From positions 496,001-560,000 of the forward strand of contig JAQGDQ010000046.1 of assembly GCA_030141605.1 (NCBI GenBank): a stretch of 64,000 bases of DNA, given 5' to 3'. The position numbers and the translations under genes are program-made. Within the stretch, counting starts at the first letter, position 1; the number at the start of each line of letters is the position of its first letter. This document shows positions 27,701-37,345 of the stretch, piece after piece. Origin of the DNA: Tubiluchus corallicola (Eukaryota; Priapulida; Priapulimorpha; Priapulimorphida; Tubiluchidae). Under the pieces are notes generated by a model that was given only the letters and a program-made list of their open reading frames with translations, was not told where the DNA came from and did not search any database.

Positions 27701-30700
27701 AAGCCTAAGCTCTCGTAGTGGGGGATTAATTAATTGCCTAATTAGCAGCCAGTACTACAATTGTATAACGTCCGTGTCCACGTAATCTTCCATAGTGGTT
27801 GTGTTTTGTAACAGGCCGGCGTTGTCAGCGTTGCTGGGTATCAAACCCACATTTATTAAACTTTGGGAGGTACACGGTAAACGAAAGACCATTGAAAATC
27901 TTCAGTACATCATCCGCGTCTAATGATATGGTGAATTGGTTTGCCTTGAGAGACTGGTGAATGGATTAATTATTGGATAGCAAACATGATTTCTCATTTT
28001 TTAAATATTTTGCATATTATGTGACATAGTTCTGCCTACATATGGCTGGCTTTGGATATACTATAGCTACAAAATTTATCTGCTAGCCTATTACCATCGT
28101 GAAATGGGCAAACCAGAGCGAACAAGACTATACATGTTATGCAATGCATACTGCATTTGCATATTGATTATGAGTGAGATAAATTTAATTTAATAATGTA
28201 CTGACTTCCAACTTTATCTCAGTAATGTACAAAGTATAATAGATTTCTCATTCAGGTATAATCTAGTTGTTAATAACACATTTTGAGGATTAACGCGAGA
28301 TTAAAGACAAGGTATAAAACGAAATGATCACGACAAGGCTCCTCAATTACGTGTTCGCTACTTTGAAGATGCGACGAATGCAGACGTTGATAGTCGCTTT
28401 ATATTTAGTTTATAGATGAATTATTATGCTCCTTTACTTGAAAAAATAACCAATTTAGCAATTTTTATTAACTTAACGAGTAGAAACTAGTTTTTACTAC
28501 TGACGACTTTTCAACCCATAATAAAAATCTATTGTGCAAAGTGGAGTACCTGCTGCTACAGAGTTCTTTTTGCTTAAATGTAACCTGTGGTTCCGTGAAC
28601 TGTAATACGTATTATAACGTACATGAGCCATGTCAGTTGTTACCAGGTTATTTTGTTTGATTTTGAGAAGAAACATGCATTAAACTCCACTAACAGAAAG
28701 ATGCTGTAGTTCCAATGACGTCACTGCATTCAATACTTCCATAAAAAGAACTCTTAACAAATAAGTTCACAAGAAGCAATTTGCGTATAATATTATTATT
28801 ATAAAAATGATTAGTATTATCTTAGTAAAACATATGGATGCTCAATATATAGTATCATAACTGCATAAGTTAGGCTATTTCCCAGAATACACGGTGAACA
28901 AACAACAGGTAAACTTTTCCATTCTTTACCGCTGTTTATTGTGACAATAACATTATTTTCAAAGCAAAAAACATTACAAAGTAATAACATTACCAAATTA
29001 TGTGAGTGTCACATCAGTACCATCAGCACATTGATTTGACAAGCCGTAAAGAATGTGTGATATTATTGTTAGTTTTATCTTATCCAGGTAATACTATATT
29101 GTGATGATCGGTTATACCACCCATCATTGTCGCAACACCTATTTTGATATATCTTTCCTATGACGTTGTGTGTGCATAATTAATGGTCTAATTACCTGAT
29201 TGATTTATTGCACTGTTTATTTAAACTTATATTACATTGTGTGTTTTTGTAAGATTTTGACACTAGATGGCTCTGGCCGCTTATTTCTCTGCTTACCTGT
29301 AATTAGGTTACCTGTAAATTCGAATACCAAATGGCTTCAACCTGTTTTGGGAGCTTACTACAGAGTTCCTGTTTTACACTAGTTATGTTCTGACTGTCAA
29401 AGTTACAGGGTGGTGGAGTTTTGCTGGTTAGTCCACATCCTGAGGTTATTTTATATGGCTGAACACCAAGTTTGGTGTGAACCTGTCTTTAATGATACTC
29501 GTATGCAGTGAGATGATTTGTCACAAAGACAATGGTTTTGTCTACTTTTGTTTATTCGTTGTTTGCTGTGATGACACTGTCTTGACATTCCAAGAAGCAA
29601 GTGTTTGGTAACCATATTTCTACCTGCAGAATAGGACTCAAATTCTCGCTGAATAGTAGTGGAAAACTAGTTTAGGACCAGTTCTACCTGGACCAATGGT
29701 CTGTCTGTTCGTCTGAACTGAAGGTTCTGTTTGTCACCCTGCAAAAGGACGATATCTGGCTTTATTACTGGAAGTCTGAGGCAACCAGGCAAGAGTTCAA
29801 TCCCGAGGCAACCAGGTACGAGTTCAACCGCTGAATTGCTGGAGAAGTTTTAAAGCGTGGTCCATGCAGAGGCTGGATTGGTGACCATTGGCAAAGAGTT
29901 GCTGGCGAGGACGTGGCTGACTACTGGAGATGAAAAGCTGATGTAGCACGGTTGGAGACTCAAGAGCGTGGTTGATAGATCCAAAAGCCTGATGAGAGAC
30001 AGAAGCGTAGCCGGCCAACGTTACTTTTGGGGGAATTAGGTATTGTTCGAAATTGTTATCAGTTCAATTTTGCTATCATTGTTTTACTGATTAAATTCTA
30101 AATCTAAATATTAGCTTTTAGTTCCGTTTTCGTTCTGATTAAATAATTTCCACGTGCACACAAGTGTTTCACCACAAGTGTGTGACACGGATCCACGTAG
30201 CCTCACAAATAAATGATTATCCTGTAGATTTAGCATATAAAAGTGACGAAAACGCTCGAGAACCTTGAACACAGTACTCTGATTTCTTAAGGTCCTAACT
30301 TAGTTATTACACGGCGTCACATATATCTTACCAATATAATAATTTATATCTTACCAAAAATGGCGGATTCATTATCTGCAGCTGTCGGAAAAGTTAGATT
30401 CTTGAAACTGTTCAAAAGATAAATCGTGTGTTCAGCTTTTCATGCGTCATCAATTTTATTGTACGAAATTGGTAAAACCTAGCACACCAAAATCAGAAGT
30501 TTGACTCATTAGCTGTCATATACCTTTACAAGCTTAAAAACACTAAAACCTATATCGCAAACCGATTGCATAATGCAGCAATGTGCAATCCAAAATAAAT
30601 CTTTATTCTCTAAATTTTTTAGGTTTCTGAATGCTAGAGTAAATTTTCTTTGCTAACAAGTAGATCATTAACAATTTTTCGTGCCGTTAACTTTTGAAAT

Positions 30701-31609
30701 AAGCACCGTATAGTCAACTCGAACAACTAGAAGTTTGATTTGTTTTTAGGTACGTAAAGTGAGAAATTTGTGTTTCTGCGCATTTCCAATGAGCATGTGC
30801 AGCAGGTTTGCTGTTTCATATGCTTTGGTTATAGCAAGCATTACAGTAAGCTAAAATCATCATCTTGGCGTTGTAAATTAGTCTATTACTAAGGGAAGCC
30901 AAATACACCTACTTTTCTGAAATTACTAAAAATACATAAATTACTCACTGTAACATTAAACTCAAACAGAAATGTCACTCCTGATGTAGTCTTTGTTTGA
31001 AGCAAAATTGCACATTCTCCTGCTGAAAGACTTAATGGTGGAAGTATGGGATCAGTGTTGTTATATAAGAAACTACCTAAAAAGTAATAATGAGTTAATC
31101 AAATTAATCACCTAAACTAACTACTGCCAACCTGCTTGCCTAGTGAATATGTTATGATGACACACAGTAAGCGTACGTACTGAGTAATGTTATGATGCTT
31201 ATATAACGCTTTAAATCATATTTACATTTCTCTTAACCACAAAGCTTGACATTTGCTCGATCAACTGCCCTAAGTGCAAGTTGTAGTTGCAGTACAAGAA
31301 CTATAACGATTAGCGTGTAACCTGTGTTTGATGGTGATCATGTGCCTCTGAAACGTAAACGCTAATGACATATTGTTAGAATGCAATTTTCTAATTACTC
31401 ACTTAAGGTCACCGACAATCGTAGTTTAATAAAAAGCATCCATAGCACTGCAGCGGCTGCATATTTTTACCTTTAGAGTCTGGCATTTCAGTCTTATCTG
31501 TGTGACTTTTGTAATAAAATTCGTAGTTGAGTGACACATTTTCGCTAATAGTCCTGTTGCATTTTCCTGTGCTTCCGTTACACGAAAGCACGCGTGCAGA
31601 TACTGACAG
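680..31609 (-). CDS. Gene B: second polycystin-1/REJ-family protein, ectodomain part (9 exons, continues left of window)
   Basis: Separate gene downstream of gene A on the same strand. Exons at 31471-31609, 30949-31076, 26045-26195, 24096-24829, 9903-10045, 7059-7153, 2425-2596, 910-1151 and 680-775 connect with matching phases (1,0,1,0,2,1,2,1,1). The first four encode about 375 residues of extracellular sequence with many N-glycosylation sequons and no clear domain; the last five encode the first half of an REJ module (receptor for egg jelly), recognised by its start DASASYD, W-H-C, DSDRC, T-F-I-V-S-I-W-K, VNSAASLVLQ, Y-S-W-S and CSVTPSEG blocks. REJ modules occur only in polycystin-1-family proteins, so GPS, PLAT and channel parts are expected left of position 1. 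The initiation codon and signal peptide were not found. Confidence 0.85.
910..1151 (-). CDS. Gene B exon 8: REJ module
   Basis: Acceptor TGTATTTAG, donor AAG|GTATGG; phase 2 in, phase 1 out. Encodes CLENCRRKVNSAASLVLQSV, CVSCDNSSITVYSWSI and LVEGHTFRIVVE, the central REJ blocks (C-x-x-x-C ... V-N-x-S-x-x-L-x-L ... C ... Y-x-W-x-L). Confidence 0.9.
1152..2424. other. Intron of gene B
   Basis: AT-rich sequence without recognisable gene, RNA or repeat. Confidence 0.5.
2425..2596 (-). CDS. Gene B exon 7: REJ module (not visible as an ATG frame)
   Basis: Acceptor GACATTTTTTAG, donor AG|GTAAAA; phase 1 in, phase 2 out. Encodes FTIPERSLPKNSTTTFIVS followed by I-W-K, matching the REJ block L-x-I-P-x-x-x-L-x-x-x-x-x-Y-x-F-x-L-T-V-x-K, and QIVQVIEIREETKLQIR leading into the next cysteine. 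Found by reading the gap between exons 6 and 8 for the missing REJ block; phases fit both sides. Confidence 0.85.
2830..5700. mobile_element. Inverted-repeat-bounded element with degraded interior
   Basis: Sequence from about 2830 to 3120 recurs inverted at about 5415-5700. Shared landmarks are GTTGAGAGTGAAG near 2860 (plus) and its complement CTTCACTCTCAAC near 5670, and AAAATCCAAAATGGCTGA (complement of 3085-3115) versus the same motif at 5428-5450. Further degenerate units with TCCAAAATGGC lie at 3245 and 5330-5400, so each arm is itself internally repetitive. The interior (3300-5200) has only short broken frames on both strands; no transposase recognised. Exact ends and target duplication not resolved. 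Confidence 0.55.
5701..7058. other. Intron of gene B, unassigned open frame
   Basis: Contains a 77-codon charged, helix-like minus-strand frame at 6220-6453 with no recognised family and no phase-compatible splice sites; left unannotated as a gene. Confidence 0.4.
7059..7153 (-). CDS. Gene B exon 6: REJ module
   Basis: Acceptor TTTGTTTTAG, donor G|GTGTGT; phase 2 in, phase 1 out. Encodes FWWHCYEG and SDSDRCYNI, the REJ F-x-W-x-C block and its partner cysteine. The intron just upstream carries a hAT-like MITE ending 90 bp away. Confidence 0.85.
7243..7623. mobile_element. hAT-like MITE (381 bp)
   Basis: Terminal inverted repeats TAGAGGTGAGC (left) and the complement of TAAAGGTGAGC (right), 10 of 11 identical, flanked by an imperfect 8-bp target duplication CTCTTAAA (7235-7242) and CTCTTCAT (7624-7631). 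TAG-starting ends and 8-bp duplications are typical of hAT transposons. The interior has AT-rich sub-terminal TTCGAAT repeats and no coding capacity. Confidence 0.65.
7632..9902. other. Intron of gene B
   Basis: No gene recognised. A CTAAG/CTAAA short run lies at 7766-7790, and a 65-bp tandem duplication at 8758-8887. Confidence 0.5.
8758..8887. repeat. Two-copy 65-bp tandem duplication
   Basis: Two adjacent units sharing AACTTGTAAATT...AAC CAG...ATCAGGT(A/G)CAGCCATTTAA(C/T)GGTAAG; each ends with a GGTAAG that resembles a plus-strand splice donor. No coding role seen. Confidence 0.6.
9903..10045 (-). CDS. Gene B exon 5: start of REJ module
   Basis: Acceptor ACACATACAG, donor TT|GTAAGC; phase 0 in, phase 2 out. 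Encodes MNLTAVIRDGPNKTI then NALTMDASASYDRC, matching the REJ start (L-x-A-x-I-x-G-G ... L-x-L-D-x-S-x-S-x-D) seen in PKD1 and PKDREJ. It follows exon 4 after a 14-kb intron. Confidence 0.85.
14500..14546. repeat. Hairpin with 11-bp stem
   Basis: ACTTGGGTACC is followed by a loop of about 24 bp and its complement GGTACCCAAGT. Function unknown; may be a transposon end. Confidence 0.5.
15443..16050. mobile_element. Short inverted-repeat element
   Basis: GTCGTA...GCCCAAGTAGGACAC at 15467-15495 recurs inverted at 16015-16043 (25 of 29 matching). The left arm carries a second direct copy of CCCAAGTAGGAC at 15452-15464. The interior is non-coding. Class not assigned. Confidence 0.5.
17005..17211. 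mobile_element. Harbinger-like MITE (207 bp) with TAA target duplication
   Basis: Perfect 12-bp terminal inverted repeats GTGGCGTTTATG (left) / CATAAACGCCAC (right), extended imperfectly by a GCGGATGC-rich region, flanked by TAA at 17002-17004 and 17212-17214. Three-base T-A-A duplications are typical of PIF/Harbinger elements. No coding capacity. Confidence 0.75.
17650..18700. repeat. GCCAGT-rich complex minisatellite
   Basis: About 1 kb built from alternating ATCATTTCGCCAGT-type short units and a longer AAATAGTGCA(G/A)TAAGTATTTAAATAGTA unit. A higher-order block of about 160 bp at 17965-18123 is repeated almost exactly 184 bp later. Short minus- and plus-strand frames across it are artefacts of the periodicity. 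Confidence 0.85.
18910..19015. repeat. Long hairpin, MITE-like
   Basis: CCTGCATATGTAT (18939-18951) and its exact complement (18972-18984) form the inner stem; the outer arms (TCTAAATTT...TTA) pair imperfectly for about 30 bp more. The AT-rich loop is 20 bp. Confidence 0.6.
19391..20290 (-). pseudogene. Broken open frame with poly-Asp run, unknown family
   Basis: A 122-residue frame (19919-20287) continues, after a frame change, as an almost unbroken frame down to a TAA at 19391: FLAA-stop-GYCTARRIIANYAEYF, an acidic run of ten Asp from a (CAT)n repeat at 19765-19800, VDVFEKYFSSKGPPTQEV, and later KNGCVAHPKTLG. At least three in-frame stops and one frame change make it a dead gene, probably of a DNA transposon since part of it is duplicated nearby. 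I do not recognise the protein. Confidence 0.5.
20521..20610 (-). repeat. Diverged copy of part of the broken frame
   Basis: This stretch repeats 20011-20090 (ACTTTTCTCCAAA(T/C)CACTTGA..GAAATGAGAGGCA.ATTGAACTAAATGCAGCAAT). In both copies the minus strand reads HLVQ.ASHF.QV.WRKVE, showing it derives from the same coding sequence about 500 bp away. Confidence 0.65.
20611..23039. other. Intron of gene B, no gene seen
   Basis: AT-rich; frames at 21701-22090 and 22190-22378 have no family resemblance or splice support. 22620-23000 is somewhat GC-richer and may be the 5' untranslated part of the retroelement that follows. Confidence 0.4.
23060..23880 (+). pseudogene. Degraded retroelement ORF1-like region
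   Basis: Three consecutive frames, each open for 50-110 codons: MNPGKKRQIICVLFR..., then LEALKRIEYLESATRSTHLV and TPTSVAASYADKV, then (23541 onward) FKLKLREIEDEQCIVSKSAR and LDSEVQNFIQ...IERFRKNDRTLNVQF...LEKAIEDAL. The last part looks like the RRM-like nucleic-acid-binding segment of non-LTR retrotransposon ORF1 proteins. Frame changes and an in-frame TGA and TAA show it is dead; after 23880 the frame runs into hydrophobic non-homologous sequence, so it is also truncated. Family inference is by pattern only. Confidence 0.5.
24096..24829 (-). CDS. Gene B exon 4: densely N-glycosylated ectodomain
   Basis: Acceptor TTTTTTTGCAG, donor ACG|GTAAGT; phase 1 in, phase 0 out; 244 codons, by far the largest exon of B in the window. 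Fourteen N-x-S/T sequons (for example NIT, NES, NQS, NYT, NGT, NRT, NLT, NTT) and six cysteines. The pattern is that of the membrane-distal part of REJ-family proteins just before the REJ module; no PKD-repeat W-x-F-G-D-G core is present, so the fold is unassigned. Confidence 0.85.
24830..26044. other. Intron of gene B
   Basis: Holds an (AT)n tract at 25057-25075 with a nearby AT-rich palindrome to 25150. No gene seen. Confidence 0.5.
26045..26195 (-). CDS. Gene B exon 3: extracellular segment (phase-supported)
   Basis: Chosen because it starts in phase 0 and ends in phase 1, exactly the gap between exons 2 and 4. Encodes SSQICFKAIDRSKQQQYVVV and LIEAKTASLREYRPSLE. The acceptor (CCTAAAG) has a poor pyrimidine tract and the donor is A|GTAGGC, so this exon is plausible rather than certain. 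Confidence 0.45.
26196..30948. other. Intron of gene B, no gene supported
   Basis: 4.7 kb without recognisable exon. 29385-30190 is richer in G and C than its surroundings, with a G-rich run (TTTTGGGGGAATTAGG) and an ending GTGTGTGACACGG; it might be a solo LTR or other insertion, but no target duplication was found. Confidence 0.35.
30949..31076 (-). CDS. Gene B exon 2: extracellular segment
   Basis: Acceptor TACTTTTTAG, donor ACA|GTGAGT; phase 1 in, phase 0 out. Encodes DPILPPLSLSAGECAILLQT and FLFEFNVT, a beta-strand-like pattern as in Ig-like/PKD-type ectodomain folds. Not covered by a long open frame from ATG because it is internal. Confidence 0.75.
31471..31609 (-). CDS. Gene B exon 1 (of those seen): extracellular segment
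   Basis: Donor AAAG|GTAAAA, leaves in phase 1. Encodes SVSARVLSCNGSTGKCN and NVSLNYEFYYK with three sequons (NGS, NRT, NVS). The upstream border is uncertain: a possible acceptor AACGCAG lies before 31609, but the sequence beyond it is a CA/TG repeat rather than a pyrimidine tract, and the frame stays open to 31705. Confidence 0.6.
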
Positions 31610-31625
31610 CTGCGTTCTAACTCGT

Positions 31626-31662
31626 GCATGTGTGTGTGTGTGCGTGCGTGCGTGTGTGTCTG
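31626..31662. repeat. (TG)n/(TGCG)n microsatellite
   Basis: TGTG/TGCG alternation immediately upstream (minus sense) of the first supported exon of gene B; it obscures the acceptor. Confidence 0.8.
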
Positions 31663-31705
31663 CTGGAAGAAACCCGTCGCTTTTCTTGGGCGTTCGACAG
31701 GTCAC

Positions 31706-32834
31706 AAGGTCAAAAATGTTAAAATAAACGTATTACACACATGTATATCTGACATACGTGATTGCATCTACAGTGTGCACGGGTCTACATTTTTAATGAG
31801 TAGCCTTTAGTTTCTTTTTATGTTTATCGCTAACATAAAATGGCGGTATGAAGAATATTGCCAACACTTTTGTGAACCATAATGTGTAAATCAGCAAAAT
31901 TTTTAAACTAAACTGGTTTGTAATGCATAATTCATTGGCACTATAATTTTATTTTAACCTCATTATGCAGAAATTACTTCAAGACTACTAAAAACACATC
32001 AAACAATATAATGTGTAAATAACGATAACCAGGCACCCCTACACTTTAGTTGAGTCTAACACTAATAAGTGTGTTTGGTACTACATTTTTATTTATAGTG
32101 TAATCCACTCCTATGCTGATTGTAATTGTAGTGCTGTCATGTGAATACTAACGTTCTGGATACCATAAGTCGTATCGTGCTTAAAACAGGCAGCTTCTGC
32201 ACTGCTCTTGAATGTTATAAGTTCGAATCAAAGAAAAAGAAAAATTGTAAATTGCAATATTTGTAAATTGTAAATTGAGAACTTTTTTGCCAGAATGAAT
32301 TACTTCCCAGAAAGAAAATCTTCCCAGAAATTCTTAGAATTGCTGTCATTCAGAGGATGGGAATCGTCATTTCATAGAAAATAAAATTTACAAAAATGAA
32401 ATAAACCTTTTTTAAATTTTTTAAATCATAATTAGAAATATTATGCAATAAAAACTTATTTTATCTACGTGCATTGATTAGTAGAGATCATATGATCAAA
32501 AAATTTGGTAAACTCGTTAAACTGTAAAATTTTTTGAAGGATCGTAATTGGCCAAATTTAGACACCAAGATATTCACGAGTCTATAGAGATTGCAAAACC
32601 TTGATGTTTTCATTTCCTACACATGTAATAACATTAATCTATTTTCTATTAATAAATAAAACTCTATTTCAAATTCTATGAAAATAAATTGTATTTGAAC
32701 TGATTATACCCAGAAAATGATACAATTCTAATTATATTTTAAGAAAGCAGTTTCATCCTAAAAACAATGCAAACATTTCCTGAAAACAACTTAAAACTGT
32801 AACAACGAAGTTTCAAAACCTCTTAAAAATTGCA
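31706..32834. other. Unassigned AT-rich sequence, possibly 5' region of gene B
   Basis: No exon recognised. A box-B-like GTTCGAATC at 32221-32230 followed by an A-rich stretch could be a decayed tRNA-derived SINE, but no cloverleaf could be drawn. Confidence 0.3.
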
Positions 32835-33046
32835 TCATTTGAAATGATTTTGATACCTAATAACCATTAATCAAAGCACATGCAGATAATTAAAAAGTAG
32901 AAAGAAAGGGAATGAGAGGGAGGTCGCCGTGCGAGAGATGAGAGAAAGAGAGGGAGGGAGGTAACTGGTAGAGAAGATAAGGAGAGAGAACCAGAAGGAT
33001 AGGGAGCTAGAGGAGGAGAACGAGAAGGAGAGAATGACTGGCAGAG

Positions 33047-33093
<47 letters not shown>

Positions 33094-33530
33094 GAAAAAA
33101 GGTAAAGAAAGACAAGACAGGGGAAGAGATAAAAACAGAGGGAAGAAAGAGAGTAGGAAAGGAGAAGGAGAGAGATAAAGGTAGAGACGGAGTAAAAAGG
33201 AGAGGGAGGGAAAGACATATATGGAGCTGAGAAAGAAAGAGGAGAGGATTAGAGGGGATAGGAAGGGAAGGAAATATAACGAGGGAGAGAGAAGCGCAGA
33301 GAGAGAGAGTCGTACTAAAATAGCTGATTTGGCGATTAAAACGTAACCGTCATTAAGACAGGGAGATAGAGAGAAAGAGAGTTGGAAAGGACGAGCGGAG
33401 AGATAAGGAAAGAGAGGAAGGAAAAACGAGAGAGAACGGAAGAGACAGATAGGGAGAAGAGAGAGGTTTAGGATCAGAGAGGGTAGTAAGGGAAGGAAGT
33501 ATAAAGAGGGAGAAAACAGAGAGAATCGAA
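32835..33530. repeat. GA-rich low-complexity tract with shared left flank
   Basis: About 630 bp of purine (G/A) on the plus strand with a perfect (GA)n core at 33050-33089, interrupted at 33310-33350. The left flank from 32835 (TCATTTGAAATGATT) matches the flank of a second GA-rich tract at 45252, so the tract belongs to a dispersed repeat. Frames read through it (Leu/Ser-rich) are artefacts. Confidence 0.85.
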
Positions 33531-34558
33531 TGCTTTAGGCCTGTTACGTAACCGCGATTTTTCTGTTAAAAAATCTTTCTGGAGAAACGAATTTTCGGGG
33601 GGAAAGTTTTCTGGGAAAAATTTGTCTGGCAATTCTTTTTTTTTTGAGAAAACGCCTAAACCGTCAAGCGAGTGTGGCATTTACTGCAGCGCCGGCTATA
33701 GACACCCCTGACGCTGATCACCCTAAATTTCTAATACATTGCTATTACTGTATTGCAATTATAACAAACCTTATCTGTTTGTAGGCTGACATTCGTAAAA
33801 TAGCTGACACACAAGAGCACTGCTATCCAAAGTTATATTATTACGTCAAACATTTTTCTGTCATTTTGAGAAGTGGCATGAGTAAGGATTACGAATTGCT
33901 TGACGTTTTCGAACAGTTTTGGTAAGCTTCGTAAAACATGCTGTTAGCCGTTTGATGCTAGTGCAACGATGAAAAACTCTCAGAAACATTCTAAAGCACT
34001 CGCGGCATAAAACGAACATAATGACAAAAATTAAAACGTGATTGTTGTAGAACTCTTTATTGCTATATCTTACTCGTACATAAATTAACAGGTTCCTCTG
34101 CGTTTCAATCACGAGTTATGGCGCGTTCAGATGCAGAGTTTTTCCGCAATTTTTCTCTGGTAGTAAACTTGCAGATGTGAACGGCTTGGCAACTTCCTAC
34201 GTCTGAAAGCGACATTAGAACACAGCGCGCACATCAGCTTAGTAGCAAAAAGATTTTTAGCTACACGCAGGGGCGTATTAAGACTTTAGGACGCCCTAGG
34301 TTGACAGTACTGTTCCGCCAATCTCTATTAAGAATTGACGGCTGCTTAAGTAATGAGAAAGCTAAATAATTACTTGTGGTGTGCTAAAAACACTATTAAC
34401 CTAGTTTCTAATTTCTCATTATTAAATGCATCTATTTGCATAGCGATTATACTTAAGCAGGCTCCACAACTGCTTGTTTGGTAGTATCTTACAATTATTC
34501 GTTGCGTGGTACTTAATAGATGGTACTTATATACTCGAAAACTAATTACTCTGTTAAA
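33531..34558. other. Intergenic or 5' region, no feature seen
   Basis: Mixed sequence; no exon, RNA or repeat supported. Confidence 0.4.
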
Positions 34559-36215
34559 CTCACTGGCGGATTAACAGAGGATATATCATCCTCCTTGGGT
34601 GTTAAGCAAGGATGTACGTTGAGCACGGCTCTTTTTTCCTTGTATATCAATGACTTGCCAACAGTTTTCATATCTAATTAATGCGATCCCGTCAGTCTAG
34701 GCAATTTTGAAACTAACTGTCTTCTCTATGCAGATGATATGGTCTAATTTCCGTAATCCCAGTCAGGATTGCAACAATGCCTTAATAAGCTGAATGATTA
34801 TTGTAGCGAATGGACTAAAAAGACAGAAATTATTGTTTTTAACAAAGCAAGCAGAATTCTAAAAAAGACCTAAACTTTGGTCATGGGTCTGATAAACTGA
34901 ATTATAGTCCAATCCTATAAATACTTAGGGGTCGAATTTTTTACGCCTGGTGCTTTCAGGCAAAGCTATACCAAACTAAAAGACAAAGGCCTGAAAACTT
35001 TTTACTGCACGAAAAAGTACATCTCAAATTGTGCAAACACATACTATTATCAAATTATTTGAACATACTATGGAACCTATCATACTATATGGCTCCTGTG
35101 TATGGGGCCTAGCATTATTAAAATTAAAAACAATCAGACTAAATTTGACAGTGTGCCAAGCGAAGAAGTCAATATTAAATTATGCAGATCATAAATTATT
35201 CTGTCAATAACAAATCAAGCAAATATGCGACTAGGGCAGAACTAGGCTGTTTGCTCATTTTTATTAAAATAATTAAGTATGCAATCCGCTACTGGATACA
35301 GTAGTTGTTAGCCAACCTTATGATAGCTATGTATACCAATCTTATAACGAAAACCGAAACTTAGCTGAGAACAGTTTTTGTTGCATTACTTCCGTTAAGT
35401 GTATATATTATGTGTATATGGCTTTGAACATGTTTGGAATAACCAGACAACGTTTTCACATAAGCATCTGCTTAATAAATTTGAAGAAAAAAGAATAACA
35501 GATTATACCCTATTTTGGAAAGAAATCCATAGTTCTGACAAACCTGATGGCCAAAACAAACTGCGAACGTATCGAACCATCAAAAACAATATGAACCAGA
35601 AAACTATTTACTTTCTGGTTATTCCAAATGTGCTATAACAAAATTTACAAAACTCAGAATCAGCTCTCATACTTTGTGCATTGAAAGAGGGAGGTACGTT
35701 AAAACTAGAAAAATGCCAGCTGAGAATCGTTTATGCTCATACTGTTTAAGAATTGAAATCGAAGACGAATTACACTTTGTTATAAAATGTCCATAGTACA
35801 ATGATCTTAGAGAAATTATATAATCGCATTAACATAATTATATCAGAATTTTTCCTGATACATGAGCGGTGCTGATAAATTTTTATTCTTGATGGGAAGT
35901 AATGATTGAGAAGTAATTAAGGCATTTATTGATTATGTTGAAAAAGCGTTTTTAAGACATGATGAACAACATACTATGTTATGATCATATCACTGAAATG
36001 AGGCCTAATGAATGACAACTTATTTTAAATACTAATTTTAAACTTTTCATTGAATAACTAATATAACTAACAGGAAGATTTAATAATATTTATTTTATTA
36101 GTAATTGATTTGTTTGTATATGATGTCATTATATTTCAAAATTGAAATTGTATGTATGTCTTGTTTTTTGTATTGTATGTATTTTTGACACTAATACATA
36201 AAATAAATACATAAA
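34559..36215 (+). pseudogene. Dead LINE (non-LTR retrotransposon), reverse transcriptase and C-terminal part
   Basis: Reads LTGGLTEDISSSLGVKQGC and LFSLYINDLP (RT block with G-V-x-Q-G-C) then LYADDM at 34724-34741, the RT catalytic Y-A-D-D, in the same frame but interrupted by stops. Later pieces in shifted frames give YKYLGV, MEPIILYGSCVWGL, and at 35647-35815 RISSHTLCIERGRYVK with C-x-x-C...EDELHFV...C, the cysteine motif near the end of many jockey/CR1-group LINE ORF2 proteins. Ends with an ATAAATACATAAAA-type tail near 36190-36215. Truncated at the 5' end (no endonuclease). Confidence 0.85.
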
Positions 36216-36597
36216 AGCTGAGTTCAGTAACTGTCTGTGGTATGTTACAAAATGTGCCCTTTACATGAATATGAAAGTACAAGCATTTTCCGAGAATGAG
36301 AATTTTTTCTAAAATGTAACGCTCAAATATTGCGCCCTAGGCTATAGCCTAGTTAGTTTATTGGCTATAATATTCCTGGCTACAGGAATGGTAATGGTAA
36401 AACGTGAAATTTTATGAGTTTGCCGCTATGGTGTAATCAGTAAAGAAGCAAAAATACAACAGATATGTATAAGATTGAAGAAAGTGAAACGAAGTGGTGT
36501 TGAACTTGTTATTTTTAACACGGCCAGCACGTTCTGCAAGCGCATGAGCAAATCCTTTTAACATACGCCGTTAATATATTCTTCTATTGCGAATATA

Positions 36598-37345
36598 GGT
36601 AAAAATGGCACACTCAATACAATACGAGCTTAAGCTAAGGGTTACAGTGAAGCATAATTATTTTCAACTCAGCTTGATAGTTTGTTTGATTGCTTTTGTT
36701 TGTTATAGCAGTATAAGCCTATTACGCAAAAACTACCTAACAGATGTCCAAGAAACTTTGTAAAGAAAGGCGGTTATAAAGTGTCGAAATTGGAAAATTT
36801 TCGCCGGTTCTTTTTTTGGAAAACTTGACCGAACACCACGTGCACAAAACATTCGTGGAGGTCTGAGAGAATGTTTATTACTTCTTTTTTGTTATCTACA
36901 CTTGGACGAACAACTATGACTTAGGTCCAGTTACATTTCGAAAAATTCTCGTTTGTGAAACTGTGTAACGCTGTCTATAACGTTTGCTTATTATTGTGTA
37001 TAACCTTAAAATGCAACTTGGTAAGTATATATTTGTCAGTCTATTACGATCGCCAAAATTAATGGTGTAAATGTAGATAAACATCAAGTGGAACATTCGC
37101 GCATTATTAATTATAAACCCATTTAATGAACAAATATTTTGTGGGTCATTCGTTAGTCTATGTAATACTAACATAGGTACATTTTTGCATGTTTGCTTGT
37201 TTATCTTTGTGTTAAATTTTTTGAATCAAAAGAATCAGACGAATAAGTTTAGGAATGCTCGGCTTCCTGCTGAGCACATTTTAGTTTTATTATAGAAATC
37301 AATTGCATTAAAATAATGTGCGCTACTTTTTTCTCACCGTGCACC
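36598..37345. mobile_element. TGGCAC-arm element, copy 1
   Basis: Starts GGTAAAAATGGCACAC and shares most of its length with copy 2 (50745-51768), for example AATGAACAAATATTTTG, TTTGCTTGTTTATCTTTGTG and ATTTTAGTTTTATTATAGA. The right arm is decayed. Lies between genes A and B (or in the 5' intron of B). Non-coding. Confidence 0.75.

Noticed and set aside
29385-30190. Possible solo LTR
   Set aside because: TG...CA ends can be chosen but no target duplication, primer site or second copy is seen.
32160-32245. tRNA-like segment with GTTCGAATC box
   Set aside because: No convincing cloverleaf or A box; at best a SINE relic.
32867-33218. Ser/Leu-rich minus-strand frames
   Set aside because: They are translations of the GA-rich tract.
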